Shown in pieces: positions 36,375-45,292 of a stretch of DNA of 64,000 nt. The stretch is from Candidatus Heimdallarchaeota archaeon. GTDB taxonomy: Archaea > Asgardarchaeota > Heimdallarchaeia > Heimdallarchaeales > Kariarchaeaceae. Numbering within the stretch: the first letter of the stretch is position 1; each line of letters begins with the position of its first letter. A model generated the notes under the pieces. That model was given only the letters and a program-made list of their open reading frames with translations. It was not told where the DNA came from and searched no databases. The stretch is from assembly GCA_026702845.1 (NCBI GenBank), contig JADCLS010000005.1, positions 1 through 64,000 on the forward strand. Reading direction: 5' to 3'. The translations under genes were made by a program, and so were the position numbers.

Positions 36375-37358
36375 TTGAAGATTCAAATATATGATCACCA
36401 TGATCTTCCTGAAGAGTATACAAATACTCTGGCTGAGCTGATGCGATTACGACACCAAGAATTTTCAGATATGCCAACTCATCAGTTCAACTACTATCTG
36501 GATCCACTCCATCAAGTACTTGATGCGACAATTGTGATTAAATATATCCTTGTCATAACAGATACTGTGATTGGATATAGTATGCTGGAGTATCGTCAAT
36601 CAACCTACCATGAATACTCTGCCACAATCAAAGTATTTGTCAGACCAGACAGAAGAGGTAAGGGTATAGGCAGGCTCTTGCTCAGCTCCATTCCATCTTT
36701 TCCCAGTTATATTCAGCAGATTGAAGGTCATTGTATCCATTCCAGCCCTTCATCATTATTGATCCAGCGATTATTCTCAGTTAAACCGCATCATCTGCGA
36801 ACTCAATACTATCTTCTTATTCATCAAGCTAGGGATATAGAAAGCGAATTAGCTGTTTTAGAAGTTAATTTGGATTCGTTGGACCTGGAACTAGTAGTTT
36901 GCAAAGAGAAAGACATTGGGGAGTTTGCCATGGACTATGCTTCGTTACTTGAAATTATCTGGAATGAAGAAGCTGAAACTCAAGAAGCATTCCCCGTGGA
37001 ACGATTACTGGATAGGGTTGAGTATTTCAATTCACAAGGGATTCATTTTTTCACTGTTGTTCTTAGGAATAAAATTGATGGGAAATTTGTGGGATTGTAT
37101 GAGACTGTACTCTATGACACTAACAAGTATGTGGCAGATGAGGCCATGATTGGGGTTATACAGGGTGATCAATCAATATTATTGAAAACGATGAAACTAA
37201 AGGCACTGGAGTACTTGCTGAAAACTGAGGTTACTCACTGGGAATCTGCAGTGCATGAAAATCATATATTATACAAAATCAACCAAAGTCTGGGATTTAT
37301 TAAGGGTAAGTCATTTGATCAGTTCAGTATTCCAGTAGAGCAATTTGTACTAAAATAA
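36375..37358 (+). CDS. Tandem GNAT acetyltransferase
   Basis: A 327-residue protein with two GNAT-like halves. The first has the acetyl-CoA motif VRPDRRGKGIGRLLL (about residues 92-106). The second half (about 165-325) keeps the strand order (FVGLYETVLYDTNKY, EAMIGVIQGDQ) but lacks a clean R/Q-x-x-G-x-G motif, so it is probably a substrate-side or degenerate domain. The acceptor is unknown. The only start upstream of the first motif in frame is TTG 36375; the neighbouring ATG is out of frame. It is similar in plan to the gene at 45477-46421. Confidence 0.8.
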   Translation: MKIQIYDHHDLPEEYTNTLAELMRLRHQEFSDMPTHQFNYYLDPLHQVLDATIVIKYILVITDTVIGYSMLEYRQSTYHEYSATIKVFVRPDRRGKGIGRLLLSSIPSFPSYIQQIEGHCIHSSPSSLLIQRLFSVKPHHLRTQYYLLIHQARDIESELAVLEVNLDSLDLELVVCKEKDIGEFAMDYASLLEIIWNEEAETQEAFPVERLLDRVEYFNSQGIHFFTVVLRNKIDGKFVGLYETVLYDTNKYVADEAMIGVIQGDQSILLKTMKLKALEYLLKTEVTHWESAVHENHILYKINQSLGFIKGKSFDQFSIPVEQFVLK

Positions 37359-37360
37359 GA

Positions 37361-37807
37361 TTATCTATCATCCCAGGCTGGCATATCTGGATCATTGATG
37401 CTGTAGAAGAAGAAATATGATCCTGTTTTTCCAAGCCATTTGAATTGAGCACTCAGTGCCTTCTTCCTCTCTTCATATGGTTTCTCAAGGAGAAAATCCA
37501 CGTATTTTCCAAATGATCCATACTCAGAGGCCAATTGATTGAATGTATTTGCATTGCTGACAATTGCATTGATTTTATTACTGTTTCTGATCATCTCTGG
37601 TGCATCAAGTGCATCTGCAATCTCAGGAGGCCCCCATGAAGCAATAATTTGTGGATTGAAATCGGAGAAGGTTTTCTTAATACCAGACCATTTGTTATGC
37701 ACTACCTTGAATGAAAATCCAGCTTGAAACACAGCTTTTGATAGGATCTCAAAGTATTCATTATCAGTGTCTGGTCGTTTTCTGGGGGGAATGATCTCAC
37801 CTGGCAT
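37361..37807 (-). CDS. Tag-like (3-methyladenine glycosylase I family) protein lacking key residues
   Basis: A 148-residue helix-hairpin-helix protein related to DNA-3-methyladenine glycosylase I. Family pattern: YFEILSKAVFQAGFSFKVVHNKW, then FSDFNPQIIASW, MIRNSNKINAIVSNANTF and GSFGKYVDFL. Canonical Tag has a Glu two positions into LEGQQAG and a zinc snap of Cys and His at both ends. Here the Glu position is Ala and no cysteines are present. It may be a subfamily with another base-excision chemistry or a non-catalytic DNA-binding protein. It is convergent with the GNAT gene (2 bp apart). Confidence 0.78.
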   Translation of the reverse strand: MPGEIIPPRKRPDTDNEYFEILSKAVFQAGFSFKVVHNKWSGIKKTFSDFNPQIIASWGPPEIADALDAPEMIRNSNKINAIVSNANTFNQLASEYGSFGKYVDFLLEKPYEERKKALSAQFKWLGKTGSYFFFYSINDPDMPAWDDR

Positions 37808-37886
37808 AGATAATTATGCTTTACAGGTGGTATTAAAAATATTTTCAGAGAAGAGAAACTGTAGTTGATGTTATTAAGGAAATTTT

Positions 37887-38948
37887 TTATATTTTACCCA
37901 ATCGAGTTTTCTCGTTATCCATCTGCAATCCCAGTAATGTATCTATCTCCTTACCCAGTAGATCAGTATCAAACAGTATTAGCTCATCAGTCCAATTGAT
38001 GGTGAGGCCCTCTATACGGTTACTGCTAATAAACTCGAATAGCTCATCATCAGTAGAGAATTGCATCATCTTCATGAACCGTGATAATGGCAAGGTTCCA
38101 GTACTAATTCTCAAGATATTCTGTAATTTCTTCAATGTATCAGAAATGGGGTTAGTTTTCTCCGCACCTGGTCTGTGCTCTTTCATCCAGGTTTGCACCT
38201 GATTTAATCCATTCAGATCCACCTGCAGATCATAGAGATCATCATTATTACTCAAGAATAATCGATACAACTTATTTCTCATGAAAAGGCTCTCAGGTAG
38301 CTTTTGTAGCTGGTTACTCTGGAGTGATAACCAGGTTAGACTATGCAATCCACGAAATATATCATCAGGTAATTCACGCAATTGATTTCCCCCCAGATTG
38401 AGATCCTTGACACCTGCTAGATTTCGGAATATCCCCTCATCGAGCTGCTGTATTCTGTTTTCCGCCAGTGAGATGGAATTCAGCCGGGGGAACTCATGCT
38501 GGAAGAAATCTCGATCCAGCTCCTCCACCTTGTTCCCAGCCAAATACAAGGTTGACAATTTATTATTGTGTTTGAAGAGGTCCTTTGACATTTTTTGGAC
38601 ATTGGTATTGGAGAGATAAACTCTTTTCAAAGCATGGCAATGATCAAATAGCTGATCAGGTAATTCTGAGTATGGATTGTTATTCATATACAACACGGAA
38701 AGATTGTTAAGATCTTTGAAAATCCCTTCTGGTAGAGTCTCAATCTCGTTCTCCTGCATTCTCAAACCTACAAGTTGGGTCAATCCATCAAAAATTCCCT
38801 CCGGTAAGTGCTTGATCTTTTGTTTGACTAGATAGAGGGAGCTGATATCATCCCCCTTCATGGAAGATTTGGAAATGACAAAATTGGTTTGGCTCTCTGT
38901 TAATTCCAGCTTCTCACAAATCTCTCTGATCTTATCTTTCGAAGACAC
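37887..38948 (-). CDS. Leucine-rich-repeat protein with C-terminal wHTH/PCI-like domain
   Basis: A 353-residue protein. Residues about 30-235 hold about nine typical LRRs of 23-24 residues (LPEGIFDGLTQLVGLRMQEN, LPEGIFKDLNNLSVLYMNNN and so on, with an LPxGIFxxL lead). Residues about 270-345 form a different domain: SRFMKMMQFSTDDELFEFI, then IEGLTINWTDELILFD, a helix-turn-helix plus beta-wing pattern like that of PCI or wHTH modules in eukaryotic complexes. The combination suggests a scaffold with two binding surfaces. Start ATG 38948; no signal peptide is seen. Confidence 0.82.
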   Translation of the reverse strand: MSSKDKIREICEKLELTESQTNFVISKSSMKGDDISSLYLVKQKIKHLPEGIFDGLTQLVGLRMQENEIETLPEGIFKDLNNLSVLYMNNNPYSELPDQLFDHCHALKRVYLSNTNVQKMSKDLFKHNNKLSTLYLAGNKVEELDRDFFQHEFPRLNSISLAENRIQQLDEGIFRNLAGVKDLNLGGNQLRELPDDIFRGLHSLTWLSLQSNQLQKLPESLFMRNKLYRLFLSNNDDLYDLQVDLNGLNQVQTWMKEHRPGAEKTNPISDTLKKLQNILRISTGTLPLSRFMKMMQFSTDDELFEFISSNRIEGLTINWTDELILFDTDLLGKEIDTLLGLQMDNEKTRLGKI

Positions 38949-39030
38949 TGTAAATAGGTATTTGATTAAGATGAAAAGGATTTTGCGATAAATGTAGAAA
39001 TTTGAACTAGATACCTGAAGAAAATGATAC

Positions 39031-39348
39031 TCAGATCATATGAATCGTTTCAGCAAGTTCTAGATAGATATTTAAGTGAATATCATTCATCTCAAATTCC
39101 TGAAACAGGAGTTGTTTCAGCCTCAGATGATCTGGAAATGCGGTTTCAAGGAGATCCAATTTCATTTCAAAAGGAATAGTTGGATTGAGTACAATATTGT
39201 TTATCGTTATGGCAAGGATTTGATCTTCAGTCAAATTATTTGCCAAATTTTTTCTTACTTCTGCAATGTCTTCTGCATTATTGCAAAATACTTGCTTTAG
39301 TTTCTCTTGAAGTTGTAGTTTTTGTTTAAGTGATTCTGTGTGTTCCAT
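39031..39348 (-). CDS. Small helical protein, unknown function
   Basis: A 105-residue all-alpha protein with a charged N-terminal helix (SLKQKLQLQEKLKQVF), a middle region NLTEDQILAITINNIVLN, and a C-terminal leucine-rich helix pair. No family is recognised and there is no membrane segment. Codon use and the clean start (ATG 39348) suggest a real gene. It lies between the LRR gene and tRNA-Lys on the same strand. Confidence 0.5.
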   Translation of the reverse strand: MEHTESLKQKLQLQEKLKQVFCNNAEDIAEVRKNLANNLTEDQILAITINNIVLNPTIPFEMKLDLLETAFPDHLRLKQLLFQEFEMNDIHLNIYLELAETIHMI

Positions 39349-39411
39349 GAATAATTATGGTCTCTGTATTATAAGTAGGTGTATGGAACAATAATGTCAT
39401 ACTCTATAAAA

Positions 39412-39484
39412 CGAGTCTAGAGGGATTCGAACCCTCGACCTGCGGGTTAAAAGCCCGACGCTCTACCTGCTGAGCTATAGACCC
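39412..39484 (-). tRNA. tRNA-Lys (anticodon UUU)
   Basis: A 73-nt cloverleaf. Acceptor GGGTCTA pairs with TAGACTC (one G-U), discriminator G73, D-arm GCTC/GAGC with AGCAGGTA loop, anticodon stem TCGGG/CCCGC with loop CTTTTAA, and T-arm GAGGG-TTCGAAT-CCCTC. No intron and no encoded CCA. The anticodon TTT reads lysine AAA/AAG. Confidence 0.97.
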
Positions 39485-39932
39485 AAATGGGTTATCGGAT
39501 GAGGCCGATTCAAATTTCACAAGGAAATTCGATTGGTATATACCAACAACATACCTAAGGTTGTATCTTTATTATTTGTTTTGATTGGTAACTCAGAAAT
39601 TTTGCCCTTGTTTGAGAAAGAATTATACATAATAGTATTCACCGTGCTCGATAACATAGGATGTTGTTCCTCATTAAGCAGCGATATTAACGTGCCATAC
39701 TCATTACCCTGAGCAAACTCTAGATGAAAAATGAGGATAGAAAAAAAAAAATGAAAGAGAAAACAAAGTACAAAGTTTCCTACTACAGGTAGCTTATCTG
39801 AATATATTATCTACGAGCACTCGAAATGTTCAATTCTAGATTTCAATTGGATTATTTTTTAATCTTTGACTAATAATGTAACTAAATTTATAAAGTAAAG
39901 AATTGAATGAAACTTACCAATAAGGTGTAAAT
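39485..39932. other. Intergenic region with possible gene remnant
   Basis: No intact gene. On the minus strand an open frame of about 75 codons runs from 39807 to about 39510 without a usable start. Its middle (QGNEYGTLISLLNEEQ) looks protein-like, so it may be the relic of a broken gene, disrupted near an 11-base A tract on the plus strand (39741-39751). The right end holds the promoter of the DsrE gene. Confidence 0.3.
39884..39895 (+). promoter_or_regulatory. TATA box and SD of the DsrE-like gene
   Basis: AAATTTATAAAG lies about 43 bp before ATG 39933, predicting a start near 39917. A Shine-Dalgarno AAGGTG (39922-39927) then sits five bases before the ATG, so this gene has a short leader, unlike several leaderless neighbours. 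Confidence 0.55.
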
Positions 39933-40349
39933 ATGATTGACCAGTTAAATATTATCCTAAAAAGAGCAACTATGGATGGATTCACCGGAGCAGCAGTTAT
40001 GACATCTGGAGCAGCAGCTCTAGACATTCCAGTAAACATTTTTCTCTCACATGATGCTGTATTTGCATTCAAGAAAGATCAGGCTGACAAGATGCTGCCT
40101 GTTGATACAAGCTTTGATGAAGTGAAAAACGCATATATGCAAGCTGCGCAGGGTGGTGAGATGATGTCATGGTATGAGATGCTAAAGCAAGCCAAGGAAC
40201 TTGGAGATGTAACCATTACTGCCTGTGGTCTGGCTATGGATATTTTCAAACTCACACAGGATGATCTCATTGATCTTGTGGATGAGATTGGTGGAGTGGC
40301 TGATTTCCTTGGAAATTCTGAGCCTGAGGATCTGACTGTATCCTTTTAA
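39933..40349 (+). CDS. DsrE/DsrF-like family protein
   Basis: A 138-residue protein of the DsrE fold (DsrE/F/H, DUF1641-like peroxiredoxin-associated). Family pattern: an N-terminal strand-helix with ATMDGFTGAAVMTSGAAALDIPVNIFLSHDAV, and a single cysteine in VTITACGLAMDIF where sulfur-carrier DsrE-like proteins hold their persulfide Cys. These small proteins bind or relay sulfur, or act as accessory factors; no sulfur-oxidation or tusA gene is adjacent. Start ATG 39933 with a good SD. Confidence 0.82.
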   Translation: MIDQLNIILKRATMDGFTGAAVMTSGAAALDIPVNIFLSHDAVFAFKKDQADKMLPVDTSFDEVKNAYMQAAQGGEMMSWYEMLKQAKELGDVTITACGLAMDIFKLTQDDLIDLVDEIGGVADFLGNSEPEDLTVSF

Positions 40350-40381
40350 TTATATTCCAAAATCAATTTCAATCTAAACAA

Positions 40382-41119
40382 TTAGTCATGAAATGTGGAA
40401 TACTCTATCATTTCACGTAATTCATCAATAAACGATCGGTTCTCACCATCAGGATGCACTAATTCAAAAACCAGCGGTACAAAATAGTCCAACTCGATAT
40501 GATGTGTGTTGATCTGGATACCACCCAGTAGATACATTTTCTTCTCCTTCTCCTGTTTAATTAATTGACGTAACATATCATCAATTTCCTCAAACATCAA
40601 CTTAGGTAATTGGTCCAGGGTAAATCTATCTGATTCTATTCTATCACCGTGTTTCTGCATGAATTTTATGATCTCACCTTGCTGAAAATCCAATTGGCCT
40701 ACCTTCTTATGCTCACGAAAATTCTTCAGTGCAGTCATTGATGAACCACAGGAGTAGGTTTCCTCTGTCATACCCTTTCTTGTGATCCTTCCCAGTTCTC
40801 CCTTCTCATTGATCCCGATATGAGAGGCATAGAGGATGAATAGACTTCCATCATCAGGAGCATGAGATGAGTATGCTTTAAATCCAGTCTCACCAGTGAA
40901 TGGGAAGCCTGCCAAACCACCAAGAGAGAAATTTTCTCCCCATCGTTCTGCAAATGATAAGATGAACTGATTGATCTCATCAGGACAGGTGGAGTTGCCA
41001 AATAGAACGGTATCCCTTGATAAGCCTTCTCTCAACAGAATATACTCCACTGCATTCATGATTCTATCTGCCCGAACAGCCTTGGGAAAGTAATCCTTGA
41101 GCATTTTGAGGTATTTCAT
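40382..41119 (-). CDS. LCIB-type theta-class carbonic anhydrase family protein
   Basis: About 245 residues matching the LCIB_C family of algal low-CO2-inducible proteins, several of which are zinc carbonic anhydrases (theta type) interconverting CO2 and bicarbonate. Family elements in order: DRIMNAVEYILLREGL, FGNSTCPDEIN (first zinc Cys), GGLAGFPFTGETGFKAYSSH, DDGSLFILYASHIGI (zinc His), GELGRITRKGM, and SCGSSMTAL (second Cys). All three ligands of the Cys-His-Cys site are present, so activity is plausible. ATG 41119 is preferred to GTG 41134 because GAAGGA lies just upstream. No signal peptide; cytosolic. Confidence 0.85.
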   Translation of the reverse strand: MKYLKMLKDYFPKAVRADRIMNAVEYILLREGLSRDTVLFGNSTCPDEINQFILSFAERWGENFSLGGLAGFPFTGETGFKAYSSHAPDDGSLFILYASHIGINEKGELGRITRKGMTEETYSCGSSMTALKNFREHKKVGQLDFQQGEIIKFMQKHGDRIESDRFTLDQLPKLMFEEIDDMLRQLIKQEKEKKMYLLGGIQINTHHIELDYFVPLVFELVHPDGENRSFIDELREMIEYSTFHD

Positions 41120-41272
41120 TAATCCTTCTTCCACTTTGATTCATAAATATGTTTAGATGTTTGTGATCTGCCAAGCTATCTGTCTCAAATAGGACGCAAT
41201 AATCAACTAAAATAGACAGGCTGTCAAAGAGATTTATAATATGTCTGCCTATAACAGCGAATAGGTATTTGA

Positions 41273-42583
41273 ATGATCAAGACATTAATTTTGCAAACGA
41301 CATTCGGACAGATCTTCTATTCCAAGGAGGGTTTCTTCGGTGCTGCCGCTGGGGAGAGTGATATTTCACTAACGGCTGGTCTGATCTCTGCTATTTATAG
41401 TATGACGGAGGAGACACAGGCACAAAAAATCGAGGAAATTGAACTAGAGGATTTGAGAAGTGTATTCCGAGAGCTTCCAGGAGAGAAACTATTCATCGTC
41501 ACCGTGGATAAACGTATGGATGTTACTGATTCAGCTGATCTTCTGCAGGACTTTATCGATGGTTTCAACCATAAATATGGAGAGGATTTCTCCGCAGATG
41601 GTATGATTCTCAATGATTTCGAGCCGGTAGTGGATGATATTGTTGAGAGGAGATTGTGGTACAATACAGCCCCTCCTAAATTAGCTTTGCCTGACTGGTT
41701 AGTATTTCTCACCCTACTCTTCTCATTTATCTGGTATCCATATTTTCTGTTGAATTCACAGACTACCATTGTAGATCCAATTTTCTCTGGAAATCTCACC
41801 AAGAATATTCATATTGGTTCCATTCCTATGTCTATTGTCATCCTACTAGAGATCATAATACCCATAGGTGTAAATCTCTTTTTACTCAATAAATTCCCCA
41901 ATTTCAAGCTAATATTCAAGTATATCAAGGAATTTATCATTCGTCCAACCCGTGGGGGTTATGCAGAGATGCTCCCCAATTGGTTCATGACTGTTCCAAT
42001 ACTTGTTGCTGCAGGCACGGCATCCATCATCGTTTCTGGTAGGGGAATCGTTCACTCACTTACCCTACAAGCCTTTACTGAGAACCTAATTGAAGCAAGA
42101 GTGATCGCTGGATCAGGTGCATCCCTCTTCTGGATCTATATCTATGTCTACATGATATTCTTCTTCTTCTCCTGGTATATTGTACCACCACTAATCCTAG
42201 GAGTTGCCACTGGTAATTACAACTGGTCATTTGTCAAACCTGCCATACTCATCACCTCCATTGCCTCCATAACTCTTATTCCGGGGCATCTCATTGGTGG
42301 TGAGGTGTATCAGACGCTGGTTGGGTTTGATCTAATCAATCTGGATACCTATGGTGCACAATCTAACTCGCTATCATTCCTTTTCCTGGTAACTCTTCCA
42401 GCAAACATCTTCATTGCAGTCAACATTTTCTTCATGGGTGTGGGCCTTGGTCCATTAATTAGGAAGAATCGATCTCGATTCACCATTGCCTTTGGTATAT
42501 CGGTATTCGCTGTTCTGCAGCTTGTACAGCTATTCTGGTGGTGGATATTCGAGAGTGGTATCCTCTTCGAATCGTTTGTTTAG
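41273..42583 (+). CDS. Longin-like domain fused to a polytopic membrane protein
   Basis: A 436-residue protein. Residues 1-125 have the pattern of a longin domain: MIKTLILQTTFGQIFYSKEGF (two strands), DISLTAGLISAIYSMTEE (helix), three strands ending GEKLFIVTVDKR, and two helices including DLLQDFIDGFNHKYG. From about 145 there are about eight TM helices, with conserved-looking SWYIVPPLILGVATG and GPLIRKNRSR loops. Longin domains mediate SNARE, SRP-receptor and adaptor interactions in eukaryotes and are expanded in Asgard archaea; fusion to a polytopic membrane domain points to a membrane receptor or transporter under protein control. A TATA (TTTATAATAT, 41232-41241) gives a short leader to ATG 41273. 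Confidence 0.75.
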   Translation: MIKTLILQTTFGQIFYSKEGFFGAAAGESDISLTAGLISAIYSMTEETQAQKIEEIELEDLRSVFRELPGEKLFIVTVDKRMDVTDSADLLQDFIDGFNHKYGEDFSADGMILNDFEPVVDDIVERRLWYNTAPPKLALPDWLVFLTLLFSFIWYPYFLLNSQTTIVDPIFSGNLTKNIHIGSIPMSIVILLEIIIPIGVNLFLLNKFPNFKLIFKYIKEFIIRPTRGGYAEMLPNWFMTVPILVAAGTASIIVSGRGIVHSLTLQAFTENLIEARVIAGSGASLFWIYIYVYMIFFFFSWYIVPPLILGVATGNYNWSFVKPAILITSIASITLIPGHLIGGEVYQTLVGFDLINLDTYGAQSNSLSFLFLVTLPANIFIAVNIFFMGVGLGPLIRKNRSRFTIAFGISVFAVLQLVQLFWWWIFESGILFESFV

Positions 42584-42761
42584 GCTACAAAGTACATTAA
42601 TCACCAAAATATAAACTTTTGATTATAATTAGGCATATATTCCCCTTAAAACTTAGGAATTTCCTGTTTAGATTTAAATAGGTGGTTATTCCCTATCAAT
42701 ATCGGACGCATACGAGTAAATTTTGCGTATCGCTTTTTCAAACTATGGTGATCATAAAACT

Positions 42762-43979
42762 ATGGACGCATATGCTTATATTATTGTTATTTCAGTAATT
42801 GTTCTTGCATTATTTTATGCTTGGAAGAATTTCACTGTCGTACCACCAGATCAGGCCCATGTAATCTCGGGTGGTGCAAAACCAAAAATCTATGATGGGC
42901 ATGGACGATATATTCTTCTGCCCTTCTGGCAGACCAGAAATGTATTAAGTAAGGCAGTAATCGAGATCAGTGTACCCTCAATCAGGCTACATGATAAGGA
43001 TTATCTGCCTTTTGCTGTTAATGTATCCTGTAAGGTTAGTATTCAGGATCCACTCAAAGCTGCAGAGACCCTAGGTAATGCCACAGCTGCAGAGATCAGA
43101 CCAATTGTGGATGATACTATTCAATCAGCCGCCCGATCACAGGCTATGCTGCACGATCTTGTTACTATCATGCGTGAGCGTGATACTATTGAGGAATCTA
43201 TCTATACCTCAACCACTGCTAGCTTATCTCGGGTGGGTATTCGCGTGACCCTCTTTGATATCAAAGACATCGTAGATGTTAATCAGAGTACCGTCATTGC
43301 AGATATGGAGCGTGTAAGATCTTCAGAGATCAATAAGAATGCACGTATCGCAGAGGCACAGCAACGATCATCTGCAGAAATATATGAGGCAGATCGTCAA
43401 TCAGAGGCTGAGATCTCCAAACAGGAGGCATTCCGTAAATCCGAGGAAGCAAGATACCGACAGGAACAATTCATTGCTGATCAGAGGAAGGAACTCACCC
43501 TAAGGGAGATGGAGGTTCTCGAGGCTGATACTCAGAGAAAACAGGAAATCGAGAAGGAGAGGGTTAGAATTGCTGCAGAAGCAGAGGTAACCAAGCAGAC
43601 ACTAGAGGCTCAGGCTCGTGCAGAGGCCCAGTTGATTGAGGCCAAGGCCAATTCTGAGGCAATCAAGCTACAGGCAGAGGCAGAAGCAACAACCATCAGA
43701 ATGAAACTGGAAGCTGAGGCTGAAGGTACTGAGAAACTGGCTGTCGCCCTGAAGAAACTTGATGGTACCGGTATGGCTGTCAAGATCGCAGAGATCTATG
43801 CTGAGGCACAGAAGGTAGTATCAGAGAATATGGCAAGAGGTATACAGGCCAATTCCAAACTCTTCCTACCCATGCAGAGCAATGGTGGTAATCCATTGAT
43901 GAGTTTAATTCCCACAATTGAGGCAATGAAGGAAGCTGGAACAACAATTGGCGATGCCCTAAAGAAATCCGAAGAATAA
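42762..43979 (+). CDS. Flotillin-like SPFH/band-7 protein
   Basis: About 405 residues. An N-terminal TM anchor (3-22) is followed by FTVVPPDQAHVISGG and an SPFH domain to about 175 (IYDGHGRYILLPFWQTRNVLS, IRLHDKDYLPFAVNVSCKVSIQDP). A long Glu/Ala/Lys-Arg-rich coiled coil comes next (about 180-345) with AEA repeats, then a C-terminal helix. These are flotillin hallmarks; flotillins oligomerise at membrane microdomains and scaffold other proteins. ATG 42762 is chosen: it begins just before the anchor, whereas the in-frame TTG at 42723 adds 13 polar residues. Confidence 0.9.
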   Translation: MDAYAYIIVISVIVLALFYAWKNFTVVPPDQAHVISGGAKPKIYDGHGRYILLPFWQTRNVLSKAVIEISVPSIRLHDKDYLPFAVNVSCKVSIQDPLKAAETLGNATAAEIRPIVDDTIQSAARSQAMLHDLVTIMRERDTIEESIYTSTTASLSRVGIRVTLFDIKDIVDVNQSTVIADMERVRSSEINKNARIAEAQQRSSAEIYEADRQSEAEISKQEAFRKSEEARYRQEQFIADQRKELTLREMEVLEADTQRKQEIEKERVRIAAEAEVTKQTLEAQARAEAQLIEAKANSEAIKLQAEAEATTIRMKLEAEAEGTEKLAVALKKLDGTGMAVKIAEIYAEAQKVVSENMARGIQANSKLFLPMQSNGGNPLMSLIPTIEAMKEAGTTIGDALKKSEE

Positions 43980-44104
43980 CTTGATTAGATAATTATTAAC
44001 AGAGTCTCGATACAAAAATTATAATTTTCGATAGACAATTTGCATTAAATATACTGGTAAGAATCTCCATATCTCAATAAATAATAGAGGACTTTTTCAT
44101 ATAA

Positions 44105-44998
44105 TCATTGTATTTTATCCAAAGAGCCTCTTAATTGTATATGGGTCATAAAATCCTGATTAAATTTCAAATACTTGTCATATCCTGAATAATCCCTCGA
44201 TAAAAATGGATAATACAAAATACATTTGGGAAATATTAGATAAAGAAATACTAAAGGAAATTGAAAGAGCAAGAAATAATCATTCAGAGTTTGTATTGAC
44301 ATAATTAGAGAAAATACTAATATAAAAATCATGTTTAATACTATCTCTTTGAAGATATTGAATTTCGTTTTAGTAAAGATATTTTCCTCAGTTTTAATGG
44401 TATTATTGATATAACTGATCTGTCTTTTGATGATTCCCAATTGATCGTCAGAGATTTGGGTGCCAAATTTAATTTTCAATTCAAATAAAGTCCTTGCAAT
44501 AATATTTGTATAACTATCATAACCAAATGATCTTAATTGAGTCATGAGATGGATAATTAAGGTATCTCTAAAGTATTTTTTACCATTTGATTCATATTTA
44601 TAATCAAATAAATTAATCATTTCATACGTATTGTGATCGATGTCATAAATGTAGATCGTTCCAGAATAATCAATACCCACAAGTGAGGTTTTTTCTAATT
44701 TCGTTGTTCTTTGATATATAGTCAAGGCTTTTGCTTTCTCATCTACATGAATTTTAAGTAGATGGTTTAGTTTATTAATATTAACCAGCCAATCTATGCT
44801 GATAAACAATAATGGGAATAACAAAGCGTAGAAGAATAATTTTACCATATTGTCTACTAATCTATAATCCAGTTGATGAGCCAATATCACTATCATTTCC
44901 CATATCCATAGTGTGATAGATGTTAGAACATGATTATTATTAATTTCAGTTAATTTCTTTTGTGAAATTAGATTTAACTTATCAAATAACGAGATCAC
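44105..44998 (-). CDS. AT-rich multi-span membrane protein, unknown
   Basis: A 297-residue protein with two N-terminal TM helices (about 28-75), a soluble middle domain with beta strands (KTSLVGIDYSGTIYIYDIDHNTYEMINL), and two TM helices near 205-250. Composition is Ile/Asn/Lys-rich and the DNA is more AT-rich than its neighbours, which may mean rapid evolution or transfer. No family recognised. In membrane plan it faintly resembles the 30132/31291 pair, but no sequence match is visible. Confidence 0.6.
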   Translation of the reverse strand: MISLFDKLNLISQKKLTEINNNHVLTSITLWIWEMIVILAHQLDYRLVDNMVKLFFYALLFPLLFISIDWLVNINKLNHLLKIHVDEKAKALTIYQRTTKLEKTSLVGIDYSGTIYIYDIDHNTYEMINLFDYKYESNGKKYFRDTLIIHLMTQLRSFGYDSYTNIIARTLFELKIKFGTQISDDQLGIIKRQISYINNTIKTEENIFTKTKFNIFKEIVLNMIFILVFSLIMSIQTLNDYFLLFQFPLVFLYLIFPKCILYYPFLSRDYSGYDKYLKFNQDFMTHIQLRGSLDKIQ

Positions 44999-45096
44999 AC
45001 GTTATCTTGATAACTGATATTATTAACTTAATCAATGGATTTTAATGAAATTGAATAATATTCAATTACATATTAATTCTTAACGTATTCAAGATT

Positions 45097-45273
45097 TCAA
45101 TCCTGTCCTCCCCACTCCAGGAGCAGGTCATCCGCAATACCGAGAAAAATAATGAGAAACAAGGCAAACAAGATGATAACAAAGAAGAAAACCAATGGGT
45201 TGACCTCATAGTATTTTGGTAAGGGTGGTCCATTGATCTCATTTATATCGAGTTGCTTTGGTTCTCTAGTCAT
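45097..45273 (-). CDS. Small membrane protein (58 aa)
   Basis: A 58-codon frame starting at ATG 45273 and ending in TGA (45097-45099). The product has a polar N-terminus (MTREPKQLDINEINGPPLP), one strong TM helix (NPLVFFFVIILFALFLIIFLG) and an acidic end (DDLLLEWGGQD). The clean polar-TM-polar layout and Asp/Glu-rich tail suggest a genuine small protein rather than noise. No family recognised. Confidence 0.6.
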   Translation of the reverse strand: MTREPKQLDINEINGPPLPKYYEVNPLVFFFVIILFALFLIIFLGIADDLLLEWGGQD

Positions 45274-45292
45274 TTGTTAAATCAAAATACCT

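Noticed and set aside
39933..40349. DsrE protein as part of a sulfur-oxidation (dsr/tus) system
   Set aside because: None of the other dsr, tus or rhodanese genes is present in the window; the nearest neighbours are unrelated.
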